Source: GCA-002282575 sp964416645
GTDB taxonomy: Bacteria; Pseudomonadota; Gammaproteobacteria; Thiomicrospirales; Thiomicrospiraceae
Length of the DNA: 40,102 bases
Direction of reading: 5' to 3'
NCBI GenBank assembly: GCA_964416645.1
Contig: CAYQEZ010000014.1
Span: forward strand, 1-40,102
Notes under the pieces: model-generated
Database searches by the model: none
The model's input: the letters and a program-made list of their open reading frames with translations, nothing else
Told to the model about the DNA's origin: nothing
Shown: piece after piece, positions 7,653 through 16,408 of the stretch
Numbering within the stretch: the first letter of the stretch is position 1
Layout: the number at the start of each line of letters is the position of its first letter
Made by a program: the position numbers and the translations under genes

Positions 7653-8084
7653 ATGTCATCGACTCAACCAAAATTTTTAGAAGATTACCCAGCTTATCGG
7701 CCTGAACCAGGCGAAGAGTACATGAGTCCGAGAATGCTGGAGCATTTCCGCAATAAACTACTTTGGTGGAAAGAGCAATTGCTAGAAGAGATGAACGCTA
7801 CCATCAATCATCTTAAAGAAGACTCAGCCATGCCTGCCGATCCTAATGATCGCGCCAGTCAAGAAGAGGAATTTAGTCTTGAATTGCGTACCCGTGACCG
7901 TGAACGCAAGCTAATTGCTAAGGTCGAATCAACACTCAAACGTATTGATGAAGGTGATTTCGGATACTGTGTTATCACGGGTGAAGAAATTGGCTTAGAG
8001 CGACTAGAAGCGCGTCCAACAGCTACCATGACGGTTGAAGCCAAAGCCATGCAAGAGTTGCGTGAAAAACAAGGCGTTGCTTAA
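7653..8084 (+). CDS. dksA: RNA polymerase-binding transcription factor DksA (single-cysteine form)
   Basis: This 143-residue DksA protein enters the RNA polymerase secondary channel and works with ppGpp in the stringent response. The coiled-coil tip motif DPNDRA (Asp63, Asp66, Ala68) fits the DxxDxA pattern needed for function. The zinc-finger region (about 104-132) keeps the fold motif EIGLERLEARPTA but only one of the four usual cysteines: C106 remains, the others being T109, T127 and A130. Similar Cys-poor forms are known in Alphaproteobacteria. The ATG at 7653 was chosen because AAGGGGA lies 8 nt upstream; an upstream in-frame ATG at 7539 precedes the promoter and is rejected. gluQ follows after 5 nt, as in many Gammaproteobacteria. 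Confidence 0.93.
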   Translation: MSSTQPKFLEDYPAYRPEPGEEYMSPRMLEHFRNKLLWWKEQLLEEMNATINHLKEDSAMPADPNDRASQEEEFSLELRTRDRERKLIAKVESTLKRIDEGDFGYCVITGEEIGLERLEARPTATMTVEAKAMQELREKQGVA

Positions 8085-8089
8085 CGCGT

Positions 8090-8983
8090 TTGTCTAAACA
8101 ACTACACCGTAATCAACCGACGGGGCGCTTCGCCCCATCTCCGACTGGAGACCTTCATTTGGGTTCTCTGGTTGCTGCTACTGCAAGTTACTTGAACGTT
8201 AAGCAACAACAAGGGCGTTGGTTGCTGCGTATAGACGACATTGATACACCGCGTGTCGTTTCAGGTAGTCAAGATCGCATTTGTCACCAACTCGAAGCCT
8301 ATGGCTTTGAATGGGATAAGCTCATCATTCAATCGCAGCGATTAGCCCATTATGAAGCAGCTTTAGCTGAGCTTGCTCAACAGGGGATGCTGTACGAATG
8401 CGACTGCACACGCAAACATATCCAACAGCGACTAGGCAGAAGTGGATACTATGATAATTTTTGTCGCCATCGTCAACTAAAAGGCAGCATCCACAACAGT
8501 ATTCGCGTTATAACCCCAAATACACCTTGGAGTTACCAAGATGCTATTCAAGGTAGGCAAGTGTTTGATTGGCAATGTCAAAGCGGCGATTTTATCGTTA
8601 AACGTGCCGATCGTATTTTTGCTTACCATTTAGTGGCAGCTGTCGATGATAGCGAAGAAAACATTACTGAAGTTATTCGCGGTGCCGATTTAATCAGCTC
8701 CACAGCATCACAACAATACCTGCAGCAGTGTTTAAAACGCTCCAGCCCGCTTTATGGACATCATCCACTAGTTGTAGACAGTCAAAGCAAGATCAAGCTT
8801 TCTAAAGCCTCACAAGCGCCTGCACTAAAACCAGAAGATACCGTGAGTAATTTATTTGATGTGCTCACATTTCTCAATCAACACCCGCCTAGCGAACTCA
8901 AAAAGGGAAAGCTGAATGAACTTTGGTGTTGGGCAATCACACATTGGTCGATCAAAAAATTAATCCCTCAAATGGGAGACTAA
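8090..8983 (+). CDS. gluQ: Glutamyl-Q tRNA(Asp) synthetase
   Basis: The 297-residue protein is a truncated class I glutamyl-tRNA synthetase lacking the anticodon-binding domain. It attaches glutamate to queuosine 34 of tRNA-Asp. The sequence shows GRFAPSPTGDLHLGS with the HIGH-like HLGS (about 22-28). It also shows a zinc site of the form CxC...YxxxC (CDCTR, then YYDNFC), the FVKRADRIFAYHLVAAVDD-like core, and a KMSKS-like KLSKAS near 243. It starts with TTG 5 nt after the dksA stop and has no clear ribosome site, so it probably relies on reinitiation after dksA. The dksA-gluQ pairing supports the call. Confidence 0.94.
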   Translation: MSKQLHRNQPTGRFAPSPTGDLHLGSLVAATASYLNVKQQQGRWLLRIDDIDTPRVVSGSQDRICHQLEAYGFEWDKLIIQSQRLAHYEAALAELAQQGMLYECDCTRKHIQQRLGRSGYYDNFCRHRQLKGSIHNSIRVITPNTPWSYQDAIQGRQVFDWQCQSGDFIVKRADRIFAYHLVAAVDDSEENITEVIRGADLISSTASQQYLQQCLKRSSPLYGHHPLVVDSQSKIKLSKASQAPALKPEDTVSNLFDVLTFLNQHPPSELKKGKLNELWCWAITHWSIKKLIPQMGD

Positions 8984-8999
8984 TTTTAAGGAACTGATC

Positions 9000-9368
9000 T
9001 TAACCAGCATGGAACATAGGGGGTTCATCCACCACATCAATTTTTTCATCTAAACGAATAACACGACCAATCTCTGTAACCCAAACCACCCCATCGCCTT
9101 TCTGACCCGTACTGGCACATTCAGCGATAATCTGCAAAATACCTTCAACCAAATGATCGGGCGATAAAATAATTACCATCATTTTATTACTGTAGTCATT
9201 CAGCTCATCGAAAGGGTCTTCTTTCTTTTGCGGACGAAACTTTTCATTTCCCGTACAACCTTGAACTTTCATTACTGTCATGCCTGGGAATTGTTTCAAA
9301 TTACGAAAGGCACTACGTATTTTTTCAATGCGATTGGGTTGAATAATGGCTTTAACTTCTTTCATCAA
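9000..9368 (-). CDS. PII-like protein of the metal-efflux-linked group (PII-NG type)
   Basis: This 122-residue protein has the PII trimer fold: an N-terminal beta strand MKEVKAIIQPNRIEKIRSAF, a T-loop (about 38-60), and the B-loop signature TGQKGDGVVWV with Lys90. The C-terminus is GRVIRLDEKIDVVDEPP. The T-loop carries no RGAEY motif and no tyrosine at the uridylylation site; instead it has GCTGNEKFRPQKKEDPFDE. This fits the group called PII-NG, known to be encoded with CusA/CzcA pumps rather than nitrogen genes. It starts 12 nt after the pump gene, so co-transcription is almost certain. Its ligand and partner are unknown; the RND pump is the obvious candidate. Confidence 0.85.
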   Translation of the reverse strand: MMKEVKAIIQPNRIEKIRSAFRNLKQFPGMTVMKVQGCTGNEKFRPQKKEDPFDELNDYSNKMMVIILSPDHLVEGILQIIAECASTGQKGDGVVWVTEIGRVIRLDEKIDVVDEPPMFHAG

Positions 9369-9380
9369 TCACTCCTCAGC

Positions 9381-12300
9381 TCAGGCTTCGTGGCGCGGTT
9401 CTTCAAAAAAACGATACAAGGTCGGTAAAACCACCAGCGTTAACAATGTCGAGGTAATTAACCCACCAATCACCACAATCGCTAAAGGTTTTTGCACTTC
9501 CGATCCAGGTCCAGTAGCGAACAAGAAAGGAATCAAGCCCAACATGGCTACTGTAGCTGTCATCATTACTGGTCGGAAACGCTGTTGACAGGCTTCCTTC
9601 AGAGCCTCTACGCGCTCTTTACCCTCCTCAATCAAACTGCGAATGTAAGACACCAGCACCACCCCATTTAGTACGGCAATACCCCAAAGAGCAATAAAAC
9701 CGACAGATGCGGGAACTGACAAGTACTCACCCGTAATCCAGAGCGCAATGATACCGCCCACAGAAGCAAAAGGCAGAACCAACATAATCAGACTCGCCAT
9801 GCGAATCGAGCTAAACAATAGGAATAACAAGAAGAAAATAGCCGCGACGGTAATCGGAATGATAATCATCAAGTGATTCATCGCACGCTCCATATTTTGG
9901 AACTGCCCACCCCATTCGTAGTAATAACCCTCAGGAAGTTTTACCTGCGCATTCACTTTTTGCTGTAACTCGGCAACAAAGCCCCCCAAGTCGCGCTCTG
10001 CGACGTTGATACCAATAACGATACGACGCTTGGCATTTTCACGACTGATCTGTGCAGGACCATCACGCACTTCAACATCGGCCAGTTCACGCAAGGGCAC
10101 TTTAGCACCATTGGGCGAAACCAGTTGAATGTCGCGAATCGCCTCAATATCGTTACGATAATCAACTGGGAAACGTAGCACCATATTAAAACGACGCTCA
10201 CCCTCGTAAATTTGCGTTGCCACTTTACCACCAATGGCCGTTTCAATAATTGCTTGCACATCGGCCACATTTAGACCGTGACGAGCAATGATTTTACGAT
10301 GAATATCCACATCTAAATACTGCTGACCCGTAACACGCTCGACACGAATGTCTTGCGAACCTTGAATGGCTGAAGCAACCCTAGCAATTTCATCGGCTTT
10401 CTTCTTCAGCAGCATCAAATCATCACCAAAGATTTTAACGGCAACATCTGCTTTAACACCTGTCACCATTTCATCGACACGGTCAGAAATAGGCTGAGCC
10501 ATAACAATTTGGGAACCGTGCAAATTTGATAACTTCTCACGCATGGCTTCAGTAATGGTGTCTTGAGTCCATCCTTCTGGCCATTGGTCGCGCGGCAACA
10601 AAGAAACAATGGGCGTGGATTCGTTTTGTGCTTGGGCATCTGCAGGACTTTCGCCACGCCCTAAGCCTGAAATAGCCGATTTAACGCCTGGAACTTCCAT
10701 AACCAAACGCATCGCCTCTTTTTCAATCTTAATCGACTCTTCTAAACTTATGTTAGGCAAACGAAACACACCTGGAACGATGGACCCTTCTTTCATTTCT
10801 GGAATAAACGCTGTACCCAAAGAACCAAACAAACTAAAACTCGTTACTAACAATGCCACTGCGCCAGCAATGACCTTTTTCTCATTATTAAGTGCCCAAT
10901 TTAGCAACTTCGTATAGGGCTTCTTCAAAAATGCTACCAGACGCGTATCATGCTCTGCACCACCTTTGAGCATGTATGAAGCGAGTACAGGCGTTAAGGT
11001 TAGCGATAAAATCAAAGAAACGGTTAACGCAATCGCAATGGTATAAGCGAGAGGTGCAAACATTTTGCCTTCCATTCCTTCCAGTGTCATCAGCGGTAAA
11101 AACACCAAAATAATGATACCGACACCAAAAACAACGGGGGTTGCCACCTCGCTCGCTGCGTTAAAAATCACACGAATTCGACTTTCATGCTTGTTCGCAG
11201 GATCACCCAATCGAGCATAGGCATTTTCCACCACCACCACTGAGCCATCCACCATTAAACCAATGGCTATCGCCAACCCTCCTAGCGACATCAGGTTTGC
11301 TGACAAATCCACTTCATTCATAATAAAAAAGGTAATGAGCGGCGTCAGTAATAAGGTACCAACCACAATGAGAGATGAGCGCAGGTCACCTAAGAAAAGA
11401 ACAACAATAATAATAACAAAAAGAATGGCTTCTAATAAAACCTTTATAACCGTTAGCAAAGCAGCGTCCACCAACTCGCTACGATCATAATAAGGCACTA
11501 TTTTTAAACCATCAGGCAACATGCCAGAATTATTAATTTCTTTAACTCTGGCTTGTATGCGCGTTACTACCTCTTTGGCATTACCGCCACGAATCATCAT
11601 GACGACGCCACCAACAGCTTCTGTTGTTCCATTTTGGATTAGAACACCAACCCTAACCGCATGCCCTATTTCAACCTTGGCAACATCACGTACATAAACG
11701 GGAATACCATCCACTTCTTTCAAAACAATATTAGCAATATCATCGAGATCTTCAATCAGCCCTAACCCACGCACAAGATACTGTTCAGCATGCTGTTGTA
11801 AAATGCCGCCACTGGCATTGGCATTGTTTTTTTCTAATGCTTGCAACACATCCGCCAATCCAATTTGGTAATGCGTTAGTTTTGTGGGATCAGCTAATAT
11901 ATGATACTCGCGCTGGTAGCCGCCTTGCGAATTAATCTCAGCCACTCCAGGAATACCGCGAAGCAAAGGGCGAACGACCCAATCTTGTACCGTTCGACGC
12001 GACATAAGTACTTCTTGTGACAACTCACCTGCTTTTTTATCACCTTCTGCGTTGAGTGTATATTGATAAACTTCACCTAAACCAGTTGAAACTGGACCCA
12101 AGACGGGTGTAATCCCTTGGGGTAATTTGTCTTTGACCTCCATCATGCGTTCCATCACCAATTGACGCGCAAAATAGACGTCAGTATCGTCATTAAAGAC
12201 TAAGGTAATTAACGAAAGACCATTTTTATTCAGCGAGCGCAACTCTTCTAATCCCGGCAAGCCCGTCATGGCAATTTCTAAGGGAACAGTAATTAAGCGC

Positions 12301-12485
12301 TCCACTTCATCGGGCGATTTTCCGGCTGCATCCGTTGCAATTTGAACCTGAATATTGGTGACATCGGGGAATGCATCAACGGAAAGATTTTGTACACCAC
12401 GCAGACCAAACATCAGCCCGATAACGGCTAAGGCCAGCACAATTAAGCGTTGGCGCAAGGAGGCACGAATGAGACTTGGAATCAT
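9381..12485 (-). CDS. czcA: Heavy-metal efflux RND permease (CzcA/CusA family)
   Basis: The 1034-residue protein is the proton-driven inner-membrane pump of a tripartite metal-efflux system. The N-terminus (RQRLIVLALAVIGLMFGLRGVQNLSVDAFPDVTN) holds the first membrane helix and the HME-type motif. Two blocks of helices, at about 340-560 and 870-1030, flank two large periplasmic loops. The TM4 proton-relay motif is AIGLMVDGSVVVVEN (about 407-421, Asp413). This differs from the DFG...DGAV form typical of zinc/cobalt CzcA, so metal specificity is uncertain. QPISDRVDEMVTGVKADVAVKIFG resembles CzcA/HelA more than CusA. It is the third gene of the efflux operon, 4 nt after the membrane-fusion gene. 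Confidence 0.93.
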   Translation of the reverse strand: MIPSLIRASLRQRLIVLALAVIGLMFGLRGVQNLSVDAFPDVTNIQVQIATDAAGKSPDEVERLITVPLEIAMTGLPGLEELRSLNKNGLSLITLVFNDDTDVYFARQLVMERMMEVKDKLPQGITPVLGPVSTGLGEVYQYTLNAEGDKKAGELSQEVLMSRRTVQDWVVRPLLRGIPGVAEINSQGGYQREYHILADPTKLTHYQIGLADVLQALEKNNANASGGILQQHAEQYLVRGLGLIEDLDDIANIVLKEVDGIPVYVRDVAKVEIGHAVRVGVLIQNGTTEAVGGVVMMIRGGNAKEVVTRIQARVKEINNSGMLPDGLKIVPYYDRSELVDAALLTVIKVLLEAILFVIIIVVLFLGDLRSSLIVVGTLLLTPLITFFIMNEVDLSANLMSLGGLAIAIGLMVDGSVVVVENAYARLGDPANKHESRIRVIFNAASEVATPVVFGVGIIILVFLPLMTLEGMEGKMFAPLAYTIAIALTVSLILSLTLTPVLASYMLKGGAEHDTRLVAFLKKPYTKLLNWALNNEKKVIAGAVALLVTSFSLFGSLGTAFIPEMKEGSIVPGVFRLPNISLEESIKIEKEAMRLVMEVPGVKSAISGLGRGESPADAQAQNESTPIVSLLPRDQWPEGWTQDTITEAMREKLSNLHGSQIVMAQPISDRVDEMVTGVKADVAVKIFGDDLMLLKKKADEIARVASAIQGSQDIRVERVTGQQYLDVDIHRKIIARHGLNVADVQAIIETAIGGKVATQIYEGERRFNMVLRFPVDYRNDIEAIRDIQLVSPNGAKVPLRELADVEVRDGPAQISRENAKRRIVIGINVAERDLGGFVAELQQKVNAQVKLPEGYYYEWGGQFQNMERAMNHLMIIIPITVAAIFFLLFLLFSSIRMASLIMLVLPFASVGGIIALWITGEYLSVPASVGFIALWGIAVLNGVVLVSYIRSLIEEGKERVEALKEACQQRFRPVMMTATVAMLGLIPFLFATGPGSEVQKPLAIVVIGGLITSTLLTLVVLPTLYRFFEEPRHEA

Positions 12486-12489
12486 GAAT

Positions 12490-13650
12490 TTACTCTCCTT
12501 GTAGTTTGAGCAAACGGTCGGCGTTTAAGTAAAACACACCATCAACCACAATTTCCTGACCCTGCTTTAAGCCCGACTCTACAGGTCGCAAGCCATTTTC
12601 TTCTTCACCTAATTTAACGGAAATTAGCTCAAACTGTCCCTGAGCCACTTGCACAAACACCTTATCGCTGTTTTCTTCACGAACTATGGCGGTCTCAGGA
12701 ATCGCAAGGCGCTTCTTAGCCTCACCCTCAATAATAAGCGTTGCTAACATATCGGGTTTCAAACGACCATCGCCATTATCTAGCACAGATCGCACTCGCA
12801 GTGTGCGAGTTTGTGGCGTTACCGTATCTGCAACATAAGAAAGCTGCGCTTTACGCTGCTCACCTGCTAAGGCTGGAATGGTCACCGTGACCGCTTTGTC
12901 TCGATACATCTCCGAGCTGTAACGCTCAGGAACTTCACCCACTACCCAAATTTGAGTTAAATCGGCAATGGTATAAGCTAAATCTGCGGGTTCTAATACC
13001 AACCCTTGCGATACCTTACGGTCAATCACCACACCATCAATGGGTGCTCTTAAAGAGGTTATCGATTGAATTTTACGCGAACGTTCCAATTGTTTAATAT
13101 CGGCTTCTGTCATACCCAAAATATGCATACGGTCGCGCGCTGCTTGCCATTCCGCTTCGCTGGACACCAACTCGCTTTCACGACGTTGTTGCTCTGCAGC
13201 CGCTATCACCCCTTCTTTAAATAACAATTGAGCACGACCCGCTGCTTTACGTGCTAAGTCGTACTGGGATTGCGCTTGCAAATAGGTTAATTGGGCTTCT
13301 GCGAGTACAGGAGAATGCACCATTGCCAGCACATCGCCTTTTTTAACTTGGTCACCACGCAAGACTTTAATTTCGGTAACGCGACCCGAAACCGTGGTGC
13401 CAACTCGCGCTACTCGCTTTTCATCCAGCTCAATACTGCCAGAAACTTTTAACTGTGAACGCCAATCAACCTCTTCAACCTTAGCAAAGCTTAATCGGGC
13501 TAATAATTCGGCGCTGGGTTTGACTAATGATTGATTTTGACTGATTTGATCTTGTGGCGCTTTGGCATCATCTGCTGCTTTATCGCTTTGATCACAAGCG
13601 GCTAACAACAAAATACTCGATAAAGTCATGGTTGTTAAAATTTTTTTCAT
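12490..13650 (-). CDS. czcB: Efflux RND periplasmic adaptor lipoprotein (CzcB/CusB family)
   Basis: This is a 386-residue membrane-fusion protein. A lipoprotein signal peptide ends in LLAAC, with the lipid-modified Cys at residue 19. Next come a barrel-sandwich half (GTTVSGRVTEIKVLRGDQVKKGDVLA), a helical hairpin (about 118-195), and the second lipoyl half (RAPIDGVVIDRKVSQGLVLEPAD). Beta-barrel and membrane-proximal domains end the protein. It bridges the RND pump and the outer-membrane channel. No His-rich metal-binding N-terminus of the CzcB kind is seen. It starts 4 nt after the channel gene and ends 4 nt before the pump gene. Confidence 0.92.
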   Translation of the reverse strand: MKKILTTMTLSSILLLAACDQSDKAADDAKAPQDQISQNQSLVKPSAELLARLSFAKVEEVDWRSQLKVSGSIELDEKRVARVGTTVSGRVTEIKVLRGDQVKKGDVLAMVHSPVLAEAQLTYLQAQSQYDLARKAAGRAQLLFKEGVIAAAEQQRRESELVSSEAEWQAARDRMHILGMTEADIKQLERSRKIQSITSLRAPIDGVVIDRKVSQGLVLEPADLAYTIADLTQIWVVGEVPERYSSEMYRDKAVTVTIPALAGEQRKAQLSYVADTVTPQTRTLRVRSVLDNGDGRLKPDMLATLIIEGEAKKRLAIPETAIVREENSDKVFVQVAQGQFELISVKLGEEENGLRPVESGLKQGQEIVVDGVFYLNADRLLKLQGE

Positions 13651-13654
13651 CGGA

Positions 13655-14842
13655 TTATTCTCCTACCGCTTGAGTCAGTTGCTGAATGTCCATACAGGCG
13701 TAGCGACGTTCAAATTGATTGGTTAAATAGCCACGTTTAACAGAAGCTAGGGTGCGTTGCGCGTCGATAAAATCAAGAATACCGCGCTCACCATATTTGT
13801 AAGCGGCTTGCGCTACCTGAAATGCTGACTCGGCCTCTTTCAACAGTCCTGATTCGTAACTGACTAGCTGAGCATTAGCATTTTGATAACGAATAAAAGC
13901 TTGCGACCAGTCTTGTTTCAACTGACGCTCTACCGACATCACCATTGCTTCTGATTGTTTTTGTTTTGCCCTTGCGGAAGCAATTTGACCGTCTCGTTGA
14001 TTAAATAAAGGTAAGGGTAAGTTTACACCCAGTTTAAAACGTTCAATGCCTTGTTCATGCTCTCCACCCAGTGTAAAGGTGGGCTGTGGCGTGACCAATG
14101 CCTGCTCAAAACGGGTAGTTGCTTGATCTTTGGCTAAATTGGCTTTAGCTGCTTGATATAAAGGATATTGTGCGACTAAGTCATCAAATGATTGATTAGG
14201 GATAAGACAAAGTTGACTGTCTGCAGGCAAGTCATCAAGAATCTCTGGCACAACCGACAGTCCTAGCAACTCTCTAAGCTGTTGACGCGCTAACAAATGC
14301 TGCTGTTCAGCTGCATTAAAACGTGTCTGACTGGTTAACCATTCCGCTTCGGCTTTCACCCCTTCGTAGCGCGCCGACTCACCCACTTTAACTTTAAGTT
14401 GAACCGCATCTCTTAATTTTTCTAACAATTGCAATTCATCTTTAGCCTGTTGCATTTCTTGCTTGCGCTGAGCAACTTGATAGTAAGCACGCTGAATTTG
14501 TGTTCTTAACTGACGCTGAACCAGCAGCGCTTGTTGGGTTGCGATTTCGATACCCTGATCAGCACCCAACTGACGATATTGACGCACACTGGGCGTTTCA
14601 ACAGGAAAAGCCATTGCCAATGACTGGCGATCTCGTGTTTCACTCACCACATCTAAACTGGGATTAAGGTACTGACCCGCGGTAACACGCTCGGCTTGAG
14701 ATTGTTCAATAAAGGCTTGGGCGGCTTGCCACTGCGGATGTTCTTTCAACAAAGCCATCGCCTGTGACAAGGTTAATGAACTAGCATGAACTGAAGTGGC
14801 TGCAAGGCTTAAGCCTAAAGCCAAAGGGACCATTAGTTTCAT
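13655..14842 (-). CDS. czcC: Outer-membrane efflux channel (CzcC/TolC family)
   Basis: The 395-residue protein has a Sec signal peptide (about 1-20, cleaving after SVHA) and a TolC-fold body. It starts at LTLSQAMALLKEHPQWQAA and has the usual internal duplication of long heptad-rich helices (about 90-195 and 285-375). The family end pattern YKYGERGILDFIDAQRTL is clear. It forms the exit duct of the tripartite metal pump. It is the first gene of channel-adaptor-pump-PII and lies only 33 nt after the photolyase stop. I cannot see a strong promoter there, so either read-through or an unrecognised metal-responsive promoter must serve it. No regulator gene is adjacent. Confidence 0.9.
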   Translation of the reverse strand: MKLMVPLALGLSLAATSVHASSLTLSQAMALLKEHPQWQAAQAFIEQSQAERVTAGQYLNPSLDVVSETRDRQSLAMAFPVETPSVRQYRQLGADQGIEIATQQALLVQRQLRTQIQRAYYQVAQRKQEMQQAKDELQLLEKLRDAVQLKVKVGESARYEGVKAEAEWLTSQTRFNAAEQQHLLARQQLRELLGLSVVPEILDDLPADSQLCLIPNQSFDDLVAQYPLYQAAKANLAKDQATTRFEQALVTPQPTFTLGGEHEQGIERFKLGVNLPLPLFNQRDGQIASARAKQKQSEAMVMSVERQLKQDWSQAFIRYQNANAQLVSYESGLLKEAESAFQVAQAAYKYGERGILDFIDAQRTLASVKRGYLTNQFERRYACMDIQQLTQAVGE

Positions 14843-14875
14843 TGGTTATCCGCCATAATTAAAATTTATAACCTA

Positions 14876-16336
14876 TTATGCACCCTTTATGGGAAAATTG
14901 GAATCACTCTCATTCATTTGTTTAATATTGGCGTACTTCTGTAACGCTTTTTTTCTCGCAACATCATGATCTACTAGAGGAAATGGATAATCTTTACCTA
15001 AAACTAACTGTGCTGATTGTCGCTCTGTTGGCGATAGCTTCCAAGGGACATGTATAAGCTTTGCCTCAAGTTTACTGAGTTCAGGCACGTATTTTTTAAT
15101 AAACTTCCCGTCAGCATCAAACTTTTCAGATTGTAACACAGGGTTAAAAATGCGAAACGGCTGTGCCGCATCACAACCCGTCGAAGCTGCCCACTGCCAA
15201 CCGCCATTATTGGCTGAAAGATCAAAATCCAATAACTGTTGAGCAAAATAGGCCTCACCCCACTGCCAATCAATGTCTAAGTCTTTAATCAAAAAGGCAG
15301 CCACGATCATACGTAATCGGTTATGCATAAATCCCGTTTGATTCAATTGGCGCATGGCAGCATCGACAATGGGATAACCCGTTCGACCCTCACACCAAGC
15401 GGAGAACCAATCTGCTCGATTTTCCCAAGGCTGTTCACGCCACTCTGCTTTATATGCCTGATGTGCCACATTAGGATGATGGTACAAGAACTGCATGTAG
15501 AACTCACGCCAAATCAATTCAGACAACCAAGTATTTGCCCCTTCTTCCCCTTGCATCCAGGCAGTTAAGGCTAGCTGCCTTACCGAAATGGTGCCAAAGC
15601 GTAAGTGCACCGATAAATAAGAAACCCCTTTAACGCCCGGAAAATCTCGTTTATCTTTGTAATATGTCATGCGTTGCTGGAAATCCTGCCATGCCAATCT
15701 TGCCCCTGACTCACCTGCCTTAACCACTAAAGCTTGTCGTTCAAAACCCAGCGATTCGAGTGAGACATGCTGATCGGGCAGGTTATCAGCTGCATACCAA
15801 TGCTTTGTCAAAGAAGTGCTATCAAAGCTGGTCAGATCATTCACCTTTAATCGTTTCAACCAAGCATTTTTATAAGGCGTGAAGACAGTCAAGGGTGTGC
15901 CTTTTTGCGACAACACTTCATCTTTAGCGAAGACTACCTGATCTTTTACTAAGATTAGTTTTCTGTCTTGCACCGATAAGCACTGTTCAACCTCGATATC
16001 ACGTTCTATGGCATAGGGTTCATAATCCTCACCTGCATAAACAACCGCTGCTTGATAGCGTTCAGCTAATTGCGGAATCAACTCGATGGGATTGCCATGA
16101 TGTACTAATAAGCGCCCACCTTGAGCCTCAATTGATTCAGATAATTCGCTCAACGACTCATCAATAAAAGTTAAACGACGATCATTGCGAGGCAATTTAG
16201 AAAGAATCTGATCATCAAAGATGAACACGGGAATGACCGCAGAATGTTGACTCAATGCGCGATAGAGTGTTGCATTATCGTTTAATCTTAAATCCCGACG
16301 AAACCACATCAGTGCCACAGAATCAGCTTTGTTCAT
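14876..16336 (-). CDS. phrB: Deoxyribodipyrimidine photolyase (class I CPD type)
   Basis: This 486-residue flavoenzyme repairs cyclobutane pyrimidine dimers with blue light. The N-terminal antenna-binding alpha/beta domain begins LMWFRRDLRLNDNATL. The C-terminal FAD domain (about 200-470) has TGYPIVDAAMRQL, GFMHNRLRMIVAAFLIKDL and the FAD/DNA signature DFDLSANNGGWQWAASTGCDAA, followed by RIFNP. Length matches E. coli PhrB (472). A strong terminator for the min operon stands only 9 nt before its start codon, leaving almost no room for its own promoter. AAGGA lies 8 nt before the ATG. Confidence 0.95.
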   Translation of the reverse strand: MNKADSVALMWFRRDLRLNDNATLYRALSQHSAVIPVFIFDDQILSKLPRNDRRLTFIDESLSELSESIEAQGGRLLVHHGNPIELIPQLAERYQAAVVYAGEDYEPYAIERDIEVEQCLSVQDRKLILVKDQVVFAKDEVLSQKGTPLTVFTPYKNAWLKRLKVNDLTSFDSTSLTKHWYAADNLPDQHVSLESLGFERQALVVKAGESGARLAWQDFQQRMTYYKDKRDFPGVKGVSYLSVHLRFGTISVRQLALTAWMQGEEGANTWLSELIWREFYMQFLYHHPNVAHQAYKAEWREQPWENRADWFSAWCEGRTGYPIVDAAMRQLNQTGFMHNRLRMIVAAFLIKDLDIDWQWGEAYFAQQLLDFDLSANNGGWQWAASTGCDAAQPFRIFNPVLQSEKFDADGKFIKKYVPELSKLEAKLIHVPWKLSPTERQSAQLVLGKDYPFPLVDHDVARKKALQKYANIKQMNESDSNFPIKGA

Positions 16337-16345
16337 TATTTGTCC

Positions 16346-16379
16346 TTAAAACAAAAAAGCTGAGCAATTGCCCAGCTTT
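16346..16379 (-). terminator. Intrinsic terminator of minCDE
   Basis: On the minus strand a 10-bp stem (AAAGCTGGGC/GCTCAGCTTT, one G-U pair) with an AATT loop (16356-16379) is followed by TTTTGTTTT. It lies 30 nt after the minE stop and ends just before the phrB ribosome site. Confidence 0.88.
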
Positions 16380-16408
16380 GAAGTATGAAATCAACGAAGG
16401 AATCAGGT

